Under the pieces are notes generated by a model. It saw only the letters and a program-made list of their open reading frames with translations, made no database searches and was not told where the DNA came from. A program made the position numbers and the translations under genes. Shown here piece by piece: positions 1 to 7,119 of a stretch of DNA of 13,792 nt; the first letter of the stretch is position 1, and each line of letters begins with the position of its first letter. Source of the DNA: a bacterium (GTDB lineage Bacteria; B130-G9); the NCBI GenBank assembly GCA_035527515.1, contig DATLAJ010000026.1:1-13792 (forward strand), in the 5' to 3' direction.

Positions 1-88
1 CCATGTTTATTGTCGAGTTCGCTTTTCCGGCTCCGTCATCAAAACACTTCTGGCCGCAGCTTGGTGGCCCTTCGTGGCTCGCTTCCAC

Positions 89-151
89 TTCATCCTTTCG
101 CCTTTCGCCTTCCGCCTTCATCCCTTATCCTTCATCCTTCCGCCTTTCATT
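89..151. repeat. Tandem heptamer repeat, 8 full units
   Basis: Eight consecutive 7-bp units run from 89 to 144 with no slip in period, followed by a degenerate ninth at 145-151. Read on the plus strand, the units are TTCATCC, TTTCGCC, TTTCGCC, TTCCGCC, TTCATCC, CTTATCC, TTCATCC and TTCCGCC. The variants are two recurring sub-types (TTCATCC and TTYCGCC) rather than random drift. The TGA stop of the propeller gene (149-147, minus) lies inside the degenerate unit, so the array forms the immediate 3' flank of that gene. It resembles the short tandemly repeated repetitive (STRR) heptamers described in cyanobacteria, but this unit sequence is different. No transcription terminator is visible here. 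Confidence 0.85.
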
Positions 152-1493
152 TGGCGAACTGCCACTCGCAGGACGCGATATTGCTCGCAAACTCCATGCT
201 ACCCGCGTGGGTGCACGCCGCGAACCACCGGTATGTTCCCGCCGGGATCCCGGCAACCTCCAGTGTGACGAGAGGCAGGCCGTTGACGTTCAGGCCTATG
301 GGGACCTCCAGGTTCGGGACTAGAGGCGCCATCGAGGCGCTCCAGTTGGGCGCAAACAAGAGCGTTTTGTCCGGCAGCTCCAGGGCGACGTAAAGGTCGA
401 GGCGCAGGTCCATCTGAAACTCCGCGCTGCCTTGCACTGAAACTGCCCCCGCACATGGGTTCACCAGCGCCTCGAGCTCGATCCACACCGGCGGCCATGC
501 CTCCGGCCCACCCCGCATCACATACACCCCGTTGCTATAAGTCCCGAACCAAACATCACCGGTCCTGTTATCGACTCGTATCGTCTCCATTCCCGTTAGC
601 CCTTGCCCCACGTAGCAAGCAACTCTGACGAAACGCCAATCCTGGTAGTCATAGTAGAAGGCACCCTCTATGTAAGCGGGGTGCGCAGACCTGAACCAAA
701 TACCCTCTTCACTAGCGCATTCTATCCACACATAATAATCTGCTGACAGACCGAATGGAGATTCATCGAACATAACCCAGGTCTCGTAATCATCGCTATA
801 AAACTTGGCCGCGGGGCTCTCGGCCGCCTCTACCCACACTCGGCCGGTCTGAGATGCGTATATGCTTCGATATCGAGTGCCACTCGGTAGCCGGACGTTG
901 TCGTCGATCCTGTCCCAGCTCTCGCCATCCGCCGAGATACGCCAAACACCGTAGTTCGGCGGGGCCCCAGCAGGGCCGGCGGCTCCGACGAACCAGACCC
1001 TGCCGTCGGCGTCGATGGCGAACTTCTCGGGGAGAAGACCTTTCCAACACTTCCATTGCACTAAATTGAATGTTCTCCACACTTCTAGCTCCCCCACCCA
1101 CCCTCCTGTCCAAAGGGCGCCATCCGGGCTGCATGTCACCGCTGAGTAAGCGCTAAGAAGCGGATAGTCAAGACAATAGAACCGTCCGGCATGCAGATCC
1201 AGATAGCAAATGCCAGACATATAGCAGATCCAGGGGCGGCCCGTGTTATCGAGGGCCATGTCCTGCACCCTGCCAGCGGGATACGTTTCCCAGGAACACT
1301 CATCGAAGCGGCAGACCCCGGAGTTATATGTGGCAAACCACTTGACCCCTGACTCCCCAATGCGGATAAACGAAACGCGGTTATCAGCCAGACCGTCCTC
1401 TTCCGTGTAGTGCTCAAGGTAGCCCGCAGTCGCAAAACTAGAGACCATTAGTGCCGTCACCGCAAACAAAATGGCAGTATATGTCCTCAGCAT
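147..1493 (-). CDS. Secreted seven-bladed propeller protein
   Basis: 448 residues, with an N-terminal signal peptide: short basic start, hydrophobic core (AILFAVTALMVSS), cleavage probably after ATA. The mature part starts with an EDGLADNRV motif, typical of two-component-regulator propeller repeats. Seven spaced blade motifs of the form G-x-x-W follow (GVKWFATYNSGV, GRPWICYMSGI, GALWTGG, GRVWFVG, GRVWVEA, EGIWFRS, GDVWFGTYSNGV), as expected for one closed seven-bladed beta-propeller filling about residues 25-330. The last ~110 residues form a separate beta-rich domain (DLYVALELPDKTLLFAPNW ... IPAGTYRWFAA ... IASCEWQFAK), probably an extracellular C-terminal module. There is no membrane anchor, kinase or sorting signal, so it is likely periplasmic or secreted, perhaps a binding protein. 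I chose the ATG at 1493 over the TTG one codon upstream because AAAGGAG lies 5 nt before the ATG. Function is unknown. Confidence 0.85.
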   Translation of the reverse strand: MLRTYTAILFAVTALMVSSFATAGYLEHYTEEDGLADNRVSFIRIGESGVKWFATYNSGVCRFDECSWETYPAGRVQDMALDNTGRPWICYMSGICYLDLHAGRFYCLDYPLLSAYSAVTCSPDGALWTGGWVGELEVWRTFNLVQWKCWKGLLPEKFAIDADGRVWFVGAAGPAGAPPNYGVWRISADGESWDRIDDNVRLPSGTRYRSIYASQTGRVWVEAAESPAAKFYSDDYETWVMFDESPFGLSADYYVWIECASEEGIWFRSAHPAYIEGAFYYDYQDWRFVRVACYVGQGLTGMETIRVDNRTGDVWFGTYSNGVYVMRGGPEAWPPVWIELEALVNPCAGAVSVQGSAEFQMDLRLDLYVALELPDKTLLFAPNWSASMAPLVPNLEVPIGLNVNGLPLVTLEVAGIPAGTYRWFAACTHAGSMEFASNIASCEWQFAK

Positions 1494-1505
1494 CAAAACT
1501 CCTTT
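1494..1505 (-). promoter_or_regulatory. Strong ribosome binding site of the propeller gene
   Basis: On the minus strand AAAGGAG (1505-1499) is followed by TTTTG and then the ATG at 1493. The 5-nt spacing is close to ideal for the ATG and too short for the TTG at 1496, so this site decides the start. Confidence 0.75.
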
Positions 1506-1659
1506 CTCATTTCGGACTGTGCGGCCAAATCTCTACTGACTTTCTCCGTTTGAAGTGTTTAGGAGCAGCAAAATGGACTGCGCCGATGACAGCTACGGGT
1601 TTCTTGCCGTCCTTTCAGCACGCAACCGGAACGAATAGAGCACGAGCACGGGAGGTTTG

Positions 1660-1697
1660 GGCCTGCGAGGTTGGACGCGCAAGGCGCCTCGCAGGCC
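1660..1697. repeat. Perfect 11-bp inverted repeat, 16-nt loop
   Basis: GGCCTGCGAGG at 1660-1670 is the exact reverse complement of CCTCGCAGGCC at 1687-1697. The intervening 16 nt are GC-rich. Neither side is followed by a T-run, so it is not a classical intrinsic terminator in either direction. It lies between the candidate promoter at 1726-1753 and the propeller start at 1493, so if that promoter is real the hairpin is in the 5' leader of the propeller mRNA. Confidence 0.7.
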
Positions 1698-1725
1698 GAC
1701 TCAAATCGTCTTGTCTGTGTAACCT

Positions 1726-1753
1726 ATTATAAGCAACTCCTAGACATTGGCCA
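1726..1753 (-). promoter_or_regulatory. Candidate sigma70-type promoter for the propeller gene
   Basis: On the minus strand a perfect TATAAT (1731-1726) is preceded, 16 nt upstream, by TGGCCA (1753-1748), a 4-of-6 match to the -35 consensus. The predicted leader is about 225 nt and would include the 11-bp inverted repeat. The -10 is good and the -35 weak. Confidence 0.35.
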
Positions 1754-1815
1754 GTATCGCCGGATGGAGGCTTAACAGGTCATATCCGTTAATCATATTC
1801 GCACAACTAATACAC

Positions 1816-1843
1816 ATACTACTCATGTTCTCCGTCATGTCAA
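1816..1843 (-). promoter_or_regulatory. Alternative promoter-like site with perfect -35
   Basis: On the minus strand a perfect TTGACA (1843-1838) is followed, after 16 nt, by TAGTAT (1821-1816), a weak -10. It points towards the propeller gene and lies at the edge of the hairpin-rich block, so it could drive either the propeller gene or nothing. Confidence 0.25.
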
Positions 1844-2203
1844 GCGCCTTTCGCCTGAAGGCCAGTGCTATTCCCCCGAAAGCAGGCCGCGGAAGACGGG
1901 GCCGCATGCCGCACGGAATTGCGCACGCCGCCGCCGGCGACGGAGAGCCTCCGCTCCCATGGCCTGGGCCGAGCTGCGCTTCGGCCGGCACTTGAGGCGA
2001 GCTCCGTTTCGGTGCGAGCCAACCGGTTCGTTCGCCAGTAAGAGAAGCTATGGGTGCCCAGCCACTGGGTCGCCGCATACGCGTCGCTTCGGGCGGAGAG
2101 CCTCCGCACGCCTGAAACGAGGCTAGCTCGGAACGTGCGAGCCGACCCCTGCGGCAGCCGGCAAAAGTAGCTATCCGAGTGCCGTGGGCACCGTGGCCGT
2201 AGG
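1841..2203. other. GC-rich hairpin-dense intergenic block, no gene recognised
   Basis: This 363-bp block between the flippase stop and the propeller leader is richer in GC than its surroundings and holds many compact hairpins: 1846-1862; CGGAG-agc-CTCCG at 1941-1953; an 8-bp stem with one bulge at 1967-1986; CCCAG-cca-CTGGG at 2057-2069; GCGGAG-agc-CTCCGC at 2093-2107; an imperfect 7-bp stem at 2121-2143; GTGCC-gtg-GGCAC at 2179-2191. The 14-mer CGGAGAGCCTCCGC occurs twice (1941-1954 and 2094-2107). The open frames here give arginine/serine-rich translations with no family resemblance. I found none of the consensus signatures of RNase P RNA, tmRNA or SRP RNA. It could be a structured RNA, a dispersed repeat or a decayed element. 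Confidence 0.4.
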
Positions 2204-3655
2204 CTACGCCGTTTGGTCTCGGGCGATGCGTGTCTTGAGTCGCGATAGGACCTGCCTAATCTCATCAGTCGATATGATCCCGAGCGTGATCAGGGCAAGG
2301 GAATAAAGGCCGAACGCGGCCGCTATAACGAGCGCAACCCAGTGCCCGAGGAATGCAAATGAACGGACGATAAGGAAGACAACGAGGGCTAGCGAGGTGA
2401 TCTTTGCGGTCTCGGAGAACGAGGCGAGATTGCCGAAGATTCGCGTCGAGACGAGAGCGGCGCCGGTTGCGCTTATGAGGAAGCCAATGATCTCGGTAGC
2501 GGCTGCGCCTTCGATGCCGAAGGTTGGGATGAGTGTATTGCCGACGAGGATAGTCACGATGGCGGCAGTGGCGAGTATGCAGGTTATGGTTTTTACCTTG
2601 CCCAGGGCGACCATGGCGGATATGAGCAAGGATTGCAGTGCGAGCAAGATGAGGCTGAGGACCAGGATCGGAAGGACAGCTGCGCCTCTTGCGTACTGCT
2701 GGCCGAAGGCGATGCGGATGGCGTAATCGGGAAGGGCGGCGAGGATGGCTGAGATTGGTAGGAGCCCGATCATGACGTATTTGAGGGATTTTCGGAGGTG
2801 CTCGGCCGCTATCGAGCGGTCTGGAGTGCTCGAGAGGCCTGAGATGGCGGGCCAAAGCGCAATCACGGCGCCGCTGAAGATGAGTGCTGGCACCGATGCG
2901 AGCTGACTGGCGACGGAGTAGTAGGCGACGGTCTGGTTATCGAAGACGATTCGTTTCAGGTTCCAGAGGTTGACGTATCGCTGGACCATGGCGACGCCGG
3001 AAGCAATGAAGATGCCACTGGTGGTATAGAAGTAGCTGAGTAGCGTTATCGTGCTCGGTCCCTTGGCAGAGGGCATCTTACGGCGAAAGGCCAGCATCAA
3101 GATAATACAGGCGATCGCGAAGCCAAAGATGAGCCCATAGACCTTCATGCCGATAAGGACAAGTAGAACTGTCAGTGCAAGTTTGACCACTTGAAACAGT
3201 ATCCCCATGAGCATGTCGGAGCGGAAGTCTTTTAGGCCGATGAGCGTGGCGTGGAGGAGCGCGTAGCCGGCGATGGGGAGGACGGCGATTGCGGTGAGGC
3301 GGAAGTACGGGGTGAGGGATGGGTCCCTCAGGATGTGAGAGATTGCTCCACCGCACAGAAGAAAGAGAGCAGCGCCGGCGGTTCCGACGATGACGTATGC
3401 CTTTCGCGAGACCGAGATGCAGGATGACACGGTGTCGGGATTGGCAGCGATGATCTTGGAGGTCCCTAGTACCAACGCGCCGAAGGCGCCGGTTCTTATC
3501 ACCATAAGGAGAGGAATGACAGTGCAGCTTGCGATGCCATAGTCCGCCGAGGTAAGCAATCTCGCGAGGATGAAGTATAAAGCAGCGTTGACGACGATGG
3601 TGCAGACCTGAAGGAGCGTCATGCGAGCGGAGTTTTCGACGATCCGCTCAGTCAT
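2204..3655 (-). CDS. Wzx-type oligosaccharide flippase (MOP superfamily)
   Basis: 483 residues, almost entirely hydrophobic segments of 18-22 residues separated by short basic loops; about 12-14 membrane spans can be drawn. The N-terminal region (TLLQVCTIVVNAALYFILARLL-x(2)-ADYG) is the typical start of the polysaccharide-synthesis/flippase family, where a first helix is followed by L-[TS]-x-x-[DE]-[FY]-G. The length matches the family (420-510). The family moves lipid-linked oligosaccharide repeat units across the inner membrane for O-antigen, capsule or exopolysaccharide assembly. It starts 12 bp after the stop of the GH57 gene and probably shares its transcript; no strong ribosome binding site is seen, which fits translational coupling. 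The substrate cannot be read from sequence. A related MOP exporter with another substrate is the main alternative. Confidence 0.85.
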   Translation of the reverse strand: MTERIVENSARMTLLQVCTIVVNAALYFILARLLTSADYGIASCTVIPLLMVIRTGAFGALVLGTSKIIAANPDTVSSCISVSRKAYVIVGTAGAALFLLCGGAISHILRDPSLTPYFRLTAIAVLPIAGYALLHATLIGLKDFRSDMLMGILFQVVKLALTVLLVLIGMKVYGLIFGFAIACIILMLAFRRKMPSAKGPSTITLLSYFYTTSGIFIASGVAMVQRYVNLWNLKRIVFDNQTVAYYSVASQLASVPALIFSGAVIALWPAISGLSSTPDRSIAAEHLRKSLKYVMIGLLPISAILAALPDYAIRIAFGQQYARGAAVLPILVLSLILLALQSLLISAMVALGKVKTITCILATAAIVTILVGNTLIPTFGIEGAAATEIIGFLISATGAALVSTRIFGNLASFSETAKITSLALVVFLIVRSFAFLGHWVALVIAAAFGLYSLALITLGIISTDEIRQVLSRLKTRIARDQTA

Positions 3656-3667
3656 CGATCAAGTTCG

Positions 3668-5875
3668 CTATACGCACCATTCTTCTTGCTCGAACTCTGG
3701 CCCGGGCACTGTTGTCTCTATCGAGGAACCTTCGGGAATACTCTCAATTATTTGGTCGCTTTGGGATAACTTCACGACAAATGCGATGTTGTCGTGCGCA
3801 ACACAGCCCAGCGCTTCAAACGGGACCGCCATCTCGAACACTCGATCCACGCCGACTGCGCCCTTTGCGTCCACCTGCTTCCATCCTCCGTCGTTCTGCC
3901 AGAACATCTTTAGCGAGTACGAGCGGTCGCAACGCTTCGCGACGATCTTGGCTCTCCGCTGCGAGGGTAATGTAACATAGACGGCAATATCCTGTCCAGA
4001 ACGTCCCTCAAGGATGCTGGTGGCATCCTGAGAGAAATCAACTCTTATGAAGAGATTCTCAAGATCGAAACCGAAATACAGCTTCTTGGCGAGCGTTGCG
4101 ACCTGATGCATTGCGCCTTGTCCGGACGACTGCTGCTCGAAGACGCCCGCTCCAACCCACTCGAAGTAGGTTGTGTTCTTCCCGTCGATGACGGGCCTGA
4201 TGAGCTGAGTTGGCTGTTGAACGGCCAACACCTGACCGGACTTCTTGATCGGGACGCTCAAGTCAAAAGGCGGTTCCCGCCCAATAAGGTTAAAGACGTT
4301 CGCGATGTGTTTGCGGAAGAGGCGATCAAACTGCTGAATGTTATCGCAGCTGTGGTCATCCCCGTACCACCAGTTCCAGTCGCTCCCCTCGGCCGCAAGA
4401 AGCGACTGCCAGGCGAGCTCTTTCGATTTAGCGTCAGATGGAGGGGCCCTCACAAGGGCCTCACGCGCCGCGGCCACGTAGTCCCACGCCTGATTGTCCT
4501 CAGGATGGCCGATCCAGACGCTGAAGTCGCCTCGTATCCAAGAGCCCGCTGCCAGCCTAGATAGCTGCTCACCTGGGCCGAATTCCTCTACGTAGTCCCC
4601 GAATCGCACGAGCTCGACCCACTCAGTCTGAACGAGGCGCGAATAAAGCTCGCGCAGGAAGGGCTCTCCGTTGTCAGCGTAGTGCTGCCAGGCGTTCTCG
4701 CCGTCAAGGATGACCGAGATGATCGGCGGCGTGCGGTCAAACCGGCTGTCCTTGCTGCGACTGACCAGGTTACGGATGCCTCGCAGTTTGCCGAGGAAAT
4801 CACTCACAGCGGCATCGGCCTCCCAGTTGGAATAGACGAAACCGATTGCGTCAGAAAGCTCGTGGTCCCTGAAAAACACCGAGAGGGGTCTCCCATTCGC
4901 CTCGACGAAATGAGGCGCGTAGAGCTGGGACCTGTTCCGCTCGAGAGGTTGAAGCTTGCCGTGAGCGAGCGAGCTTGAGAGAATCGCTTCGTCTGTGGCT
5001 ATCCACTTGATTCCGAGATCGGTATATATCCCACAGGTATCTTGGCTCACAGAGCCTTCAGCAGGCCACATCCCGCTGAGCGGCACGCCAAACTGGGCGG
5101 CGAACAGCTTGGCCGCATCACGCACCTGCCTTTCTGCATCCTGCATTGAGCCACGCCATTTGGATGGGAGCGGGACGCCGGGCATGCACTCGCGAGCGTT
5201 CTCTACATTGGCGATAAGCGGGAGTATTGGGTGAAAAAACGGCGTTGTGGCTAACTCTGCCGAGCCATCTGACACAAGCTTGGAATACAATGCCGTGACC
5301 CTCGAAAGAAAGGATTGCTGCGCCTCAAGTAGAGCGAGCTTCTCATCTTCAGTGAACCCGCGGCCCTTATCCTCAAGGGCCTTCACCACCTGGCTTTCTC
5401 GCCTCAGTGTGTTTCCGCTCCAGGCGAGATTGAACAATACCTGGAGGTCCAAAAAATCGCTGTTGTCGAAGGCCGAGCCAGCGCGTTGTCCTCGCAGCGC
5501 GGCGTTGCGCCTCGTCAGGAGTTCAGAATATCGGGCATAGCTGGCGATTATCTTGTTGCTGATCGAGAAGAAGTTCTCGAGCAGGAACTGGCGCTCGGTC
5601 TCGTCAAGCGAGTCGGCTGGCTTCGCGGTGAGTCGCAGAAAGACGTCATTGGCCCGGTCGTTGGCGTAATCATTGAGCTGCAAAAGGAGGGAGCCCACGA
5701 AGTTGAACGTCGCCTTAGCGCCGTCCACACTGGCCATGATTGCGCCCATATCGTAGTAATCTTTGAGGGCATGGAGCCTGACCCAGGGCATAACGTATTC
5801 GTCCGCGAGAAAATCCTTGTATATCGGTTGATGGAAGTGCCACAAGAACGCGACGCGAAGCTTCTTACTGTGCAC
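3668..5875 (-). CDS. Glycoside hydrolase family 57 with C-terminal beta domain
   Basis: 735 residues from the GTG at 5875. The first family motif, HFHQP, lies at residues 13-17, where GH57 enzymes usually have it. The nucleophile motif is GMWPAEGSV with Glu273, and the acid/base motif is ILDGENAW with Asp391, so both catalytic residues are present. GH57 enzymes are retaining alpha-amylases, 4-alpha-glucanotransferases, branching enzymes or alpha-galactosidases; this one looks closest to the broad alpha-amylase/alpha-mannosidase group. After about residue 530 comes a separate domain with alternating hydrophobic strands (ending GPEFEQEEWCV), possibly carbohydrate binding. No signal peptide is visible, so a cytoplasmic location is likely. 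The frame is open further upstream (ATG at 5902 or 6001), but AGAGG lies 6 nt before the GTG. The gene overlaps the end of the BatD-like gene by 11 bp. Which glycan it acts on is unknown. Confidence 0.88.
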   Translation of the reverse strand: MHSKKLRVAFLWHFHQPIYKDFLADEYVMPWVRLHALKDYYDMGAIMASVDGAKATFNFVGSLLLQLNDYANDRANDVFLRLTAKPADSLDETERQFLLENFFSISNKIIASYARYSELLTRRNAALRGQRAGSAFDNSDFLDLQVLFNLAWSGNTLRRESQVVKALEDKGRGFTEDEKLALLEAQQSFLSRVTALYSKLVSDGSAELATTPFFHPILPLIANVENARECMPGVPLPSKWRGSMQDAERQVRDAAKLFAAQFGVPLSGMWPAEGSVSQDTCGIYTDLGIKWIATDEAILSSSLAHGKLQPLERNRSQLYAPHFVEANGRPLSVFFRDHELSDAIGFVYSNWEADAAVSDFLGKLRGIRNLVSRSKDSRFDRTPPIISVILDGENAWQHYADNGEPFLRELYSRLVQTEWVELVRFGDYVEEFGPGEQLSRLAAGSWIRGDFSVWIGHPEDNQAWDYVAAAREALVRAPPSDAKSKELAWQSLLAAEGSDWNWWYGDDHSCDNIQQFDRLFRKHIANVFNLIGREPPFDLSVPIKKSGQVLAVQQPTQLIRPVIDGKNTTYFEWVGAGVFEQQSSGQGAMHQVATLAKKLYFGFDLENLFIRVDFSQDATSILEGRSGQDIAVYVTLPSQRRAKIVAKRCDRSYSLKMFWQNDGGWKQVDAKGAVGVDRVFEMAVPFEALGCVAHDNIAFVVKLSQSDQIIESIPEGSSIETTVPGPEFEQEEWCV

Positions 5876-6917
5876 TGCTAGCCTCTTTGCCCTCAAAGTC
5901 ATGTCCCGAAGCTTCGGGCTGCGGAAGTGATTCCGCGTCCAGCCCGAACAGCGGTTCCCGGCCAAGCTCAATCGCTCGCCTAGCCTTCTCAATGATCTCA
6001 TCGTTTTTTGGGTCAGAAGGTATAAGCTTTGCGAACTTGACCATGTCCGAAAAGTTCAACAGCTCGAGAATCGCCGACGTGAACTCTGATGAGATCGGCT
6101 CGTCCCTCATCACGAACTCGATCTCGCTGGTCGTCATGTCCTGCGCTGGGAACCTGAGCCTTCCAGAAAGGAAACGGCGGAGTATCTCAGAGAGCATGAA
6201 GTAGAACTCCTTGTGTTTCTTGAGGAACAGAAGGTCGCTCTTGGTCAGCTTATCGAGCTCAGCAAGCGCCACAACTGAGGCCGGCAGCGGTTTTGGAACA
6301 GGCCTCTGAAGCTCTCGCTTTCGCTTTCTCTTGACCAGCCACCAGGCGATCACGCCTGCCAGTGCGCCCGCCACTAGACCGATGAGAATCTTCAGCCAAA
6401 GCGACATTCGAGGCTCGATCTCGACCATGCCTCGGATGTCCTTTGTCTCCGTCTCGCCGGGCGGCACTGTGCTCACCATCTTCATGCCAATAGCGCTCGT
6501 CTCAAGCCTCCCCGCCCGGCCTTCGGGGTCGGTGTATCGGACAGCCACCGTGGCAATCGTGGCACGACTGAGCCTGAAACCTGCGATCGTGTAACCATAC
6601 TCGGTCGTTGCAGGACGACCTCTTCCCTCTTGCTTGGACCTACTCACAACGGCGAAATCGCCAAGCATCTTGCCAACTTCCGGGTCGCTCACCTTGTAGC
6701 CAGGACCGTGCGTCACACTGACCACGAGCCCGAATTGCTCGCCAAGCCGGACCTCATCCTTGTCGGCAGATGCACTGACTGATATGTTCGCCGACGCGAG
6801 AGTGGCAGTTACAGCCAAAAGAGCGCAGAACAGCGCACAAAGCACCCTCTTGGCGCTACTGCCACCGACTCTGGCTGCGCAAGACCGAATACTCTCAGTA
6901 GTTTTAATCTGGATCAT
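5865..6917 (-). CDS. BatD-like membrane protein
   Basis: 350 residues from the ATG at 6917. The N terminus carries a signal segment (RVLCALFCALLAVTATLASA), followed by a periplasmic beta domain of roughly 120 residues (ISVSASADKDEVRLGEQFGLVV ... VAVRYTDPEG) of the type seen in BatD. A single membrane span (LKILIGLVAGALAGVIAWWL) is capped by a basic stop-transfer stretch (KRKRKRE). The ~150-residue cytoplasmic tail contains KEFYFMLSEILRRFLSGR and the MTTSEIEFVM motif typical of the tails of BatD-family and related proteins. In the Bat system such proteins work with the MoxR ATPase and the VWA-domain proteins BatA/BatB; none of these are in the window. It overlaps the GH57 gene and is probably co-translated with it. 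Other possible starts are ATG 6944 and TTG 6983; 6917 places the signal segment near the N terminus. Family assignment is from pattern, and the function is inferred. Confidence 0.7.
   Translation of the reverse strand: MIQIKTTESIRSCAARVGGSSAKRVLCALFCALLAVTATLASANISVSASADKDEVRLGEQFGLVVSVTHGPGYKVSDPEVGKMLGDFAVVSRSKQEGRGRPATTEYGYTIAGFRLSRATIATVAVRYTDPEGRAGRLETSAIGMKMVSTVPPGETETKDIRGMVEIEPRMSLWLKILIGLVAGALAGVIAWWLVKRKRKRELQRPVPKPLPASVVALAELDKLTKSDLLFLKKHKEFYFMLSEILRRFLSGRLRFPAQDMTTSEIEFVMRDEPISSEFTSAILELLNFSDMVKFAKLIPSDPKNDEIIEKARRAIELGREPLFGLDAESLPQPEASGHDFEGKEASSAQ
5876..5886 (-). promoter_or_regulatory. Ribosome binding site supporting the GTG start of the GH57 gene
   Basis: AGAGG (5886-5882, minus) is 6 nt upstream of the GTG at 5875 and lies inside the coding end of the preceding gene. 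The upstream ATGs at 5902 and 6001 lack a comparable site, and using them would push the HQP motif unusually far from the N terminus. Confidence 0.5.
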
Positions 6918-7119
6918 TGATCGCTCGATATTAGAAACTGCCATTCCAGGTGTCAAACTCTCCGCCCGGAGAAGTTCCTCCAATTTAGCCTTGGACTGGT
7001 TCTGGGCGCCGCTCTTATTTCATGGGCTTGTCAGCGGCTGCAAATTCCCGCAAGGGCATTGACGCGAGAAGCCGTGGCCGCCAGCCGAAGCATCGTCCCG
7101 GCAAACGATCGCCTGCAAG

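Noticed and set aside
89-151. CRISPR array
   Set aside because: The units are 7 bp with no spacers, so this is a simple tandem repeat.
2179-2200. Terminator of the flippase operon
   Set aside because: The 5-bp hairpin GTGCC-gtg-GGCAC has no adjacent T-tract on the transcribed strand; support is too weak.
1841-2203. RNase P RNA, tmRNA or SRP RNA
   Set aside because: None of the conserved sequence blocks of these RNAs could be found on either strand.
1740-2265. Minus-strand frames of 112 and 141 codons in the GC-rich intergenic block
   Set aside because: The translations are Arg/Ser/Pro-rich without family motifs, the frames overlap each other, and the DNA is explained by repeated hairpins rather than codon structure.
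4106-5881. Plus-strand frames inside the GH57 gene
   Set aside because: Antisense to a gene with intact catalytic motifs; no independent motif or ribosome binding site.
6918-7119. Internal promoter before the BatD-like gene
   Set aside because: Only poor matches to -35 and -10 were found (about 3-4 of 6 each with an 18-nt spacer), so continuity of the operon across this gap stays open.
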